This document shows positions 10,201 through 14,829 of a stretch of 21,045 nucleotides of DNA, in pieces. This DNA is from a virus. The translations under genes were made by a program, and so were the position numbers. Position 1 is the stretch's first letter. The number at the start of each line of letters is the position of its first letter. Location of the stretch: IMG/VR virus record IMGVR_UViG_3300012936_004232, positions 1-21,045 of that record; one strand, written 5' to 3'. The notes below the pieces were generated by a model that worked only from the letters and a program-made list of their open reading frames with translations, had not been told where the DNA came from and ran no database searches.

Positions 10201-13200
10201 TCATACATTTTTAGCTAATTCACAAGGAATAATTGCAACAGGATCAGCAATAGACTTCAATCAAGCTGGACAATATCCAAGCTCATCATTTAATGGTGAT
10301 ACCACTGTACATGTATTTGAAGGCGCAACAAAGATACCATTTACAGCATCATTTGCAAGTAGTTCAAATAGAATAGAAACATCAGTATATACAAATCAAG
10401 CATTACCATTAAATTGGAGGTCAGCTCCTAGTGGAACATTTGCTGATACTAGTTTTACTAACTTTTCAGATAATATGAGCCTTAATGGTTCTCCTGCAGA
10501 AAATGCAATTGCAATAGGAACAGGTCCATTTGGTGAACAAGAACTATTATGGGAATGTTATCCTGATTTTGCAGATGGACCAGACGGAGGTTGGAATAGC
10601 TCCGTCTTCGATGTTGATAAAACATCGGCATACTTATTTATCGTGTATTCTAAAAGACATGTACATCAAAACTCTGGTTCATTTTATTGGGGCTGGAGAA
10701 ATGTAAATTCATCTGATTCTCATATTAAATATGGTACATCTACCGGTGCTGAGCATGCATCATCAACTAATCCATATTTTATGAGCGGAACCAATACTCA
10801 TCCAGAAGTTGAAAGGTGGTATTTACATGTTGGTATAGTACATGCATCAGGTAGTAATCCGTCTGGTAATGATCAAATGCTTTGTGGTACATATGATTTA
10901 GAAACAAAACAAAAAGTAAAAGCCGGAAGTACATATACATTCACTACTGATACTGCGAAAGCTAGTCATAGATGTTATCATTATTATAATAGATTAGGAG
11001 GATATCCGGATTCACCAGGATCGACGCCAGGAGATTCAGGATCATTAGCAGCATCCGGATCATCTTATAAAGTCAAATATCAAACAATGGCATTACCAGC
11101 CGTTTACAAAGTAGATGGTACAGAACCTAGCATAGAAATGTTATTGAATGGACATAGAGTAACACCAGAAACAGAAGCAGGTAAGCGTATTGATATTAGA
11201 GTACATGGATATACAGGTTCATTATCAGAAACATTGACAGTGTTTACATCTGGTTCGACACAGAACGGAACAGCTTTTGATCAACAAACAAATACAATAT
11301 CATATAACAAATCAATTGCCGGTGCAGAAAATATTCAAGCAGAATTTACTAATCCAACAATTACATTACCAGGTAATGCAAGTGGCGTACCTACATCATT
11401 TGATAATAGTGGTACAACAATATCGGTATTTGAAGGAGCAGTTAAACTGCAATCAGAAGTATTTAGTGGCAATCAACCTGCAGGTAAATTTGAAGTATCT
11501 GCATCTGGATTAAATATAACACCAGGTGCTGCTTCAGTAAGTGGCCAAGATATTGTAATAGCAGATCATAGTAGTGTAACTGCTACTAGTGGTTCAATTA
11601 CATATACAATACAAGGTAAAACATCAGAAGGCATCAACTTTACAAGAACTAAAATTCAACCTTTCTCTGTATCAACTGCAGGTGATGTTGGTGCAACTGG
11701 AGCAACCGGTCCGAATTTTGATTTCTTATCCGGATCTTTATCTGAAATTGATACAACAGGAGGCCTATCGGCAGGTTTATTATTAACATCAGATGTTTTA
11801 GGATTTCATAACGCCATATCACAAGGAAGTGGACCTCCATATAATAATGCATCATTATCTAATTTTACATCATATTTGGATAGTGGTGGTAATTTCTATT
11901 TAGGTTCAGGATCAGGAGATTTAGGTGCCGGATATTTTGCGTGGAACAATGATGCAAAATCATTATTGATATCGGGTTCGGCAGTTGATATTAGAGTAGA
12001 TAAGTTTTATTTAGGTAGATCAAATCAATTCATATCAGGAGCTAATGGAAATGTAGAGATCAAATCAACCAACTTCCATTTAACACCTCAAGGTGATATC
12101 ACTGCAAGTGCTGGAGCAATAGGTGGCTTTGAAATTGGCTCAACTATAATACGAAGTGCAACAGATCAAAACAGTGATGGCACAGATGATACATTTGTGA
12201 ATATGGGATCAACAATGAGAACCACATCAGGCTCCTTCAAAGACCCATTAGGATTTGCAATTTATAGAAATGATAACATTGCAGCTATAGGCGAAACTAA
12301 AATTATAAGAATGGGACAGATTGCACCTAAAGATAGAGCATTTTTATCTGGATCAACTGAATTAGGATTCACAATACAGAAACGAGTTAGAACTGGTGGT
12401 GATAGTAATGGTGCATATAAAGACATAGTTAGATTTGGACAAGATGAAACATTTATAGGCGGAGAAGTACGAATAGGCGGAGTTCCAGAAGTTTTATATT
12501 TTGAAGATTTTTCTAGAAGTACAACATTATCAGACTTTATTGCTGCATCAAATAATAATCCTACTACCAATGGTAGCAATGTAACATTCCATGTTTCTTC
12601 AACCGGTGGGCTAAGTGATTCATCAATATTGACCGGACAGACGGATACAGTTGAAGGCAGTCAAGCAATTAAACTTGGTAATAACTCTGGTAATGACCAA
12701 GTATGGTCTAATGGTAATTTCTTGATACCATATGATGGCGTATCATTATATGAAATTGAAGTAAGAGTAAAGGTTACAGCAGATACGAGCCAAGATAGTC
12801 TATTCTATTCCGGATTTGTTGGGTATGCTGCAGATGCAACAACCAAAGTCAATTTTTCAGGAGCTGACAGTTTTAGTTCACAACATTATTTAGCAGCTAG
12901 CGGAAAAAGACCAGGTGCTAATTATGAAACCTTTAAAGGATATGCAAGAGGATTTTCAGCCGGCAACGCTGATTCATCAAATAAACATTATAGAAGTGCA
13001 CCTGGAAATGTTCATGCAGATGTAAGATTTGTTGCACCAATGTTCTTAGCCAATCATAATGGAGATGATGCAATAACAGTAATTGATTATATCAAAGTAA
13101 CAAAATATGAAGATGGACCATTAAGAGTCGGAGCCGGCGGAATAACAACTGGATTGCTTGAGTCATTCAATTTCAATGCCGATTCCGGATCTAGAATTGA

Positions 13201-13603
13201 TTTGAATAATGGTGTAATCAAATTAGGAGGAAATGATAATCCAGGATTTTCAGTAGATGAATTAGGATTTGTAAAAGCAACAAACTTTGCAGAAAAGGTA
13301 GTAGAAGTAGACATCAATAATAGAGATCAGTATTTTGAGGATGTATCAAATTCTGGAGTAAGATTAGTATTTGATGGATCATTGGGAGGAGATGTTACAA
13401 TGAATATGCAGTTATCAGTAGCACCTCATAATTTTACTGCAGGCGCAACAAAACCTATTAAGGATATAAAATTACCACAACAGGCAACCGACGATTATTC
13501 ATCAGTAAGAGTGATAGTTGCCACGTCCGGAGTACAATTTGATAACGGAAGTATTGGAGCAACCATTGCTGAATCCACTTTTGTTCCAGGACCACCACCG
13601 TAA
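4283..13603 (+). CDS. Giant modular tail fibre / adhesin virion protein (3106 residues)
   Basis: This is almost certainly a virion surface protein for host recognition, built from many beta-rich modules low in Cys and rich in Gly, Ser and Thr. Visible order: an N-terminal globular region (1-170), probably the baseplate attachment end; a jelly-roll-like region (475-690); a run of GGFxIGTSxL and AGWxI fibre repeats (about 923-1115); a CBM5/12-like module (1437-1488); short collagen-like GxY linkers such as GSDGIIGSDG; alternating Ig-like repeats (about 1650-2450) interrupted by a lectin-like domain (2042-2246); GATGATGP at about 2473; a second copy of the FISGANGN module (2574-2619); a final jelly-roll-like domain (2737-2946); and a C-terminus ending in PGPPP. 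No enzyme active site was recognised. The ATG is supported by the AAAGGG eight bases upstream. Virion-protein confidence is high, but exact position (long tail fibre or baseplate-attached fibre) cannot be told. Domain names rest on pattern recognition. Confidence 0.82.
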   Translation: MPAGTWNLGRLRKRVDYVGLKDLGISLIDQTVNSDNYFNIIEFPNQLTGGKNLFKIKASANTLVKDSKIHIEVLDSNGSPIYYEPINYLEADGTRVIAVYVYPDTPYGSATIYVAGRAQVDLNGRRLRSSQDVNDPDYINFPNVLWQRSVTVAPERLNSTEIIFTQQPSITLQEVVQPYLQPVNLTNVATQSFGVGTCTIRPKPQQQSITRFEVAALAPAIQGSGTRNSPPSFYGNQLMANPASVQVAADRGVVNIGSSGPTSGTTSTIITALDESIFETSVPFFTSDMGQGDVITIVNPNIEVPSAGPKLNSEGLLVPDSQASTEGFNSAAPGLIFGLSGSYNFVIDTILSTKKAQVVLLENPAGFKNIADSNTGGKFAVTLTGTGGGGIIGNRTVTVDKVEPTANYTCSFTLPFVTEITEQSQSFAEIKISNIEPATGDVYKLKTFYKAGGQFGDFIDAGEVVLEQVEILEDQLNYEANASDGATYNRMGFFSSLGDYQTYFTSSGGIIPPTVPLAETFEPDDLLSGIRLTPTTTYGPNDFSYIRLKDSFKPSLTKNTQYLMTVNLFADSSNVSTDPNVGPYPQLDIYVSGSKGRFNNDEMTVNAYIKQPFGTVGAVQGYEESLTGIFESDQTFGTRIGSVQINSSGSIVPAIFRFESLDDQEVEFYFVQRSGRYNIGNISVKTFNESKFTPNFTRINTRIPTQFIKTPLTFKLLFYDYLNNQAEAEAIIYPVTFTGENSVFGGNNDIITGTMTVGNVVGEGIELVGQNSAYIRSIGYDGFNKAKLPENQGGFLMYTGSIEITGSDGTGDTDSYQGVGLEIVADSGSFLRFATQEVSGKAAGLEIRTPKFFLGDENTQISGSNGNIKISGSNLDLRSDSFFLGGQSAFISGANGNIEITSSGFHLDENGDVILQGTITADAGGSIGGFTIGTSDLTTTNFSIDAAGRRITLGSGNDIFVADGDDGIFLGNASQHSAPFAVNLQGALTASSGLIGGFEIGTSQLNDTSDSLILKDSGQITGSNVLFSGGKIAGWSISTSTIQKTNVNGGVKMDSTNKRLTFRTGSAQDTEIVFIGNLGSNRYGIKGLDATDTSKTIFKLGEEGNEIAGWTLTDESLTGGQMIIRKDGTIESAGFASNVAGSGFRLTANQGGFLEVENARIRGTLATTVFEKEAVNAVGGQLYVANSSTLTGSAVAPNGVHSATTTTMSLENVSGFSPGEILTAKKVSSTGFATEYMLVNSSSRFDKSSETNFGGFLFVQRGYGAGTAGDSGSLGDLASVAQSYSGSQVIVSTGKIGTGYIRLNANPNDPFTPYIDIVERTGSAIYDIDLKARLGDLSGLSQARLHGTDPTNAGFGLYSQNVFLEGGIVANTGSIAGIEMESGKLYTGEGNHANTDTGFYIDSGSKFSLGDKLTWDGTALTVRGQLRLNNGTPVGNGMVWSGSWEVGKTYNVSDAVEYSGSSYIAVGSEPHVASHTNRPPAPASWSLMAGSGSDGIIGSDGFTARSLLLTLSSNVMVFDNSSDTSATPDNITFTIQQQNLHSTIPPANISIVTNTGANITGFAYDTGSIVDEGGRFSGQASGSITWVGSISSGGLAQTKGYFPITITVTSGSVLSDSATIAKIQGGDDGSQGTAGTDAKLLSLETSTFTFVKALDGTITPATASITASLQNTTSATASYETVPAVTLLTGSLLDLTRMELTKGHFGTNTSVRITANGDSGAVTDSVTFVLLDEGSGNIQTTLSNPSHTFQSDFNGNVTSFDGGGSELNVFEGATALTYKTTTPAAGQFSASLNAINITPGSITGNNSTTAVLNTPSAMSAASGALHVTITGKTQNDTAFTSSVTQSFAKSLAGETGTPGTNAKGVIVNGSTLIFTKAIDGTITPSSATFTASLNGATDDGAWSTTAGTLSGISNDASDTAAPPVCTVNSADFVDGMKVTYTMASADNSFADSVTLKLIDAGSGNVQTILSNTNHTFLANSQGIIATGSAIDFNQAGQYPSSSFNGDTTVHVFEGATKIPFTASFASSSNRIETSVYTNQALPLNWRSAPSGTFADTSFTNFSDNMSLNGSPAENAIAIGTGPFGEQELLWECYPDFADGPDGGWNSSVFDVDKTSAYLFIVYSKRHVHQNSGSFYWGWRNVNSSDSHIKYGTSTGAEHASSTNPYFMSGTNTHPEVERWYLHVGIVHASGSNPSGNDQMLCGTYDLETKQKVKAGSTYTFTTDTAKASHRCYHYYNRLGGYPDSPGSTPGDSGSLAASGSSYKVKYQTMALPAVYKVDGTEPSIEMLLNGHRVTPETEAGKRIDIRVHGYTGSLSETLTVFTSGSTQNGTAFDQQTNTISYNKSIAGAENIQAEFTNPTITLPGNASGVPTSFDNSGTTISVFEGAVKLQSEVFSGNQPAGKFEVSASGLNITPGAASVSGQDIVIADHSSVTATSGSITYTIQGKTSEGINFTRTKIQPFSVSTAGDVGATGATGPNFDFLSGSLSEIDTTGGLSAGLLLTSDVLGFHNAISQGSGPPYNNASLSNFTSYLDSGGNFYLGSGSGDLGAGYFAWNNDAKSLLISGSAVDIRVDKFYLGRSNQFISGANGNVEIKSTNFHLTPQGDITASAGAIGGFEIGSTIIRSATDQNSDGTDDTFVNMGSTMRTTSGSFKDPLGFAIYRNDNIAAIGETKIIRMGQIAPKDRAFLSGSTELGFTIQKRVRTGGDSNGAYKDIVRFGQDETFIGGEVRIGGVPEVLYFEDFSRSTTLSDFIAASNNNPTTNGSNVTFHVSSTGGLSDSSILTGQTDTVEGSQAIKLGNNSGNDQVWSNGNFLIPYDGVSLYEIEVRVKVTADTSQDSLFYSGFVGYAADATTKVNFSGADSFSSQHYLAASGKRPGANYETFKGYARGFSAGNADSSNKHYRSAPGNVHADVRFVAPMFLANHNGDDAITVIDYIKVTKYEDGPLRVGAGGITTGLLESFNFNADSGSRIDLNNGVIKLGGNDNPGFSVDELGFVKATNFAEKVVEVDINNRDQYFEDVSNSGVRLVFDGSLGGDVTMNMQLSVAPHNFTAGATKPIKDIKLPQQATDDYSSVRVIVATSGVQFDNGSIGATIAESTFVPGPPP
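6923..7081 (+). repeat. FISGANGN fibre module, copy 1
   Basis: Residues 881-933 of the giant protein: FFLG, FISGANGNIEI, FHL, GDV and GGFTIG in order. The same order recurs at 12002-12139, about 5 kb downstream, with clear DNA-level similarity around the FISGANGN codons. The two copies bracket the central adhesin part. Confidence 0.7.
8591..8746 (+). other. CBM5/12-like carbohydrate-binding module inside the giant protein
   Basis: Residues 1437-1488 show the spacing of aromatic and glycine residues typical of small CBM5/12 modules: VWSGSW, then Y at the YNVSDAV strand, VEYSGSSYIAV, a proline-rich loop PPAPAS and W-S-L. In phage tails such modules are thought to bind cell-surface polysaccharide. 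It is followed directly by a short collagen-like GSDG linker. Confidence 0.55.
9230..9292 (+). repeat. Adhesin repeat A, copy 1
   Basis: Codes FVKALDGTITPATASITASL (residues 1650-1669). It recurs as FTKAIDGTITPSSATFTASL at 9902-9964. Both begin an Ig-like unit of about 220 residues that then runs into repeat B. Confidence 0.7.
9482..9604 (+). repeat. Adhesin repeat B, copy 1
   Basis: Begins GSGNIQTTLSNPSHTF and ends VFEGAT (residues 1734-1774). It is one of three versions of this unit. The conserved points are an N-I/V-Q start, SN or TN near position 10, a T-S-F or similar strand, and VFEGA at the end. Confidence 0.7.
9902..9964 (+). repeat. Adhesin repeat A, copy 2
   Basis: Second copy of the KAxDGTITP unit (residues 1874-1894). 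It follows a GTPGTNAKG collagen-like linker, just as copy 1 follows GTAGTDAK. The whole linker-plus-A-plus-B block therefore looks tandemly duplicated. Confidence 0.7.
10163..10330 (+). repeat. Adhesin repeat B, copy 2 (expanded)
   Basis: Begins GSGNVQTILSNTNHTF and ends HVFEGAT (residues 1961-2016). It is longer than copies 1 and 3 by an internal expansion (GSAIDFNQAGQYPSSSF region). It is followed by the lectin-like insertion instead of directly by the usual INITPG strand. Confidence 0.65.
10408..11025 (+). other. Lectin-like (jelly-roll) domain inserted between adhesin repeats
   Basis: Residues 2042-2246 are rich in aromatic residues, unlike the Thr/Ser/Ala-rich repeats on either side. 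They carry GPFGEQELLWE, DGGWN, FDVDKTSAYLF, GSFYWGW, NPYF and WYLHVG, a pattern I associate with a concanavalin-like domain shared by many phage tail proteins. Flanking text returns to Ig-like repeat sequence, so the domain appears inserted into a pre-existing repeat array. Probable role: binding a host surface sugar. Confidence 0.6.
11321..11443 (+). repeat. Adhesin repeat B, copy 3
   Basis: Begins GAENIQAEFTNPTITL and ends ISVFEGAV (residues 2347-2387). It is followed by LNITPG and TYTIQGKT strands that match the LNAINITPG and HVTITGKT strands after copy 1. A GDVGATGATGP linker closes the array. Confidence 0.65.
12002..12139 (+). repeat. FISGANGN fibre module, copy 2
   Basis: Residues 2574-2619: FYLG, FISGANGNVEI, FHL, GDI and GGFEIG, matching copy 1 in order and spacing. 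It returns the protein to fibre-type sequence after the adhesin section. Confidence 0.7.
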
Positions 13604-13609
13604 TAATAT

Positions 13610-13614
13610 AGAGG
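13610..13614 (+). promoter_or_regulatory. Ribosome-binding site of the S74 fibre gene
   Basis: AGAGG lies seven bases before the ATG at 13622 and seven bases after the stop of the giant gene. There is no room for a separate promoter, so the two fibre genes are probably co-transcribed. Confidence 0.6.
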
Positions 13615-13621
13615 AATAATA

Positions 13622-14809
13622 ATGTCAAATAATATAGATTTAACAGACGGAGAACAATATACGTTCGGAAAAATAGCAGGCCAGGCAGTTATACTATCTG
13701 GTACTGATAATGCACAAGCAACATTAAAAATAAGGAATAGAGTTGAGATCAATGCCGTATCTTCTACTACTACAGGATTGATATTGGATCAAAACATTAA
13801 TTCTAATGTTACTCCAATGATTAAACTTCATAATAATAACCCTGGAAGCTCGGCCGATGTTGCAATAGAATTCGAATCAGAATATGATAGTGGACAGCAA
13901 TGGAGAATGGGAATAGATGCTAACAGCAAAGAATTCAAAATCATTGATACAACTTTTTTCACAGACACTACATATACATTTAAACTTGATACTGATGGTG
14001 ATGCATATATAGAAACAGACTTACATGTTGGTGATGATGTGTTTGTAGGAGATAATCTTACAGTTGCTGATTCACTTTCAGCAGGCGATGGCGGCTTTGT
14101 TGTTAATGGCTCGAACGGTAATCTTGTACTTGGAGAAAATAATGGAACTGATAGTAGAATAACAGTATTCGAAGGAGATTCTACCAGAAGAAACAGATGC
14201 GAAATTGGAGCAGATGCTACTAGTGCATTTATCAATGGAACATTTGGTACAGGTGGTAGTACAGATGTACGTATACTGAACAATGATTCAGTCTGTGCTG
14301 ACTTCGAAGCTTCTGAAGCATATTTCCATACAATAGATAATTCTTCTGGAAATGCGGATATGAAATACGATACTAGTGATGGTGAAATGACATATTCAAC
14401 CTCAACTAGAAATATAAAGAAAAATATTGTAGAAATATCAGGTTCAGATGATATACTAAAAGTAAAGTCAGTAAGTTATGATTACAAAGATGGTTCAGGT
14501 AAGGACATAGGTTTTATTGCAGAAGATGTTGCAGCTGTTAATCCTGAATTTGCAAAATATGGCCCAGACTTCGTATACGATGATAATGGAAGAAAAGTAC
14601 ACAAAATTGGTAAATGGGAAGAAGATGCGAATGGTAAATTGGTTCCGAAACAAGGTGCGTTTCCAAAAGGTACTGGACCAAAAGATAGATATGAAAAACA
14701 TAGTGATAATCAAGTTCCTATCGATATTAATGTAAGAGCATTATTATCTCATGCAATACAGAAAATACAAGACTTGGAAGCTAGATTGAAATCATTAGAG
14801 AATGCATAA
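13622..14809 (+). CDS. Tail fibre protein with C-terminal S74 intramolecular chaperone
   Basis: The last 140 residues are an intramolecular chaperone/auto-protease of the S74 family, which helps a trimeric fibre fold and then cuts itself off. S261-TRNI-K266 has the Ser and Lys five residues apart, as expected for the catalytic dyad. GFIAEDV at 297-303 is the family hallmark, and residues 367-395 form the usual C-terminal helix (IDINVRALLSHAIQKIQDLE) for trimer coiled-coil pairing. Self-cleavage should occur just before S261. Residues 1-250 are beta-rich fibre sequence with repeated short motifs such as LHVGDDVFVGDNLTV and GFVVNGSNGNLVLG. It directly follows the giant fibre gene, so it may be the distal fibre section or tip. 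It is complete, starts at ATG with a good SD, and is not a fragment of the larger gene. Confidence 0.85.
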   Translation: MSNNIDLTDGEQYTFGKIAGQAVILSGTDNAQATLKIRNRVEINAVSSTTTGLILDQNINSNVTPMIKLHNNNPGSSADVAIEFESEYDSGQQWRMGIDANSKEFKIIDTTFFTDTTYTFKLDTDGDAYIETDLHVGDDVFVGDNLTVADSLSAGDGGFVVNGSNGNLVLGENNGTDSRITVFEGDSTRRNRCEIGADATSAFINGTFGTGGSTDVRILNNDSVCADFEASEAYFHTIDNSSGNADMKYDTSDGEMTYSTSTRNIKKNIVEISGSDDILKVKSVSYDYKDGSGKDIGFIAEDVAAVNPEFAKYGPDFVYDDNGRKVHKIGKWEEDANGKLVPKQGAFPKGTGPKDRYEKHSDNQVPIDINVRALLSHAIQKIQDLEARLKSLENA

Positions 14810-14815
14810 TTCATA

Positions 14816-14823
14816 ATATTTAT
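14816..14823 (+). promoter_or_regulatory. ATATTTAT junction motif (copy 2)
   Basis: The same ATATTTAT core as at 4253 and 17296, here only six bases (ATATAG) before the ATG at 14830 and without the AAAGGG that follows the other copies. If it marks a promoter, the transcript for the 814-residue protein would be nearly leaderless. Confidence 0.35.
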
Positions 14824-14829
14824 ATATAG

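Noticed and set aside
9230-11443. CRISPR array or non-coding tandem repeat in the central repeats
   Set aside because: Units are long, diverged, in frame, and encode protein repeats rather than short identical DNA repeats with spacers.
4283-13603. Diversity-generating retroelement acting on the fibre gene
   Set aside because: No reverse transcriptase gene or template/variable repeat pair is visible in the window.
13828-14283. 151-codon open frame on the minus strand inside the S74 fibre gene
   Set aside because: Low-complexity Ser/Pro/Leu sequence of the kind produced by antisense of Gly/Asp/Ser-rich fibre; the + strand frame is well supported.
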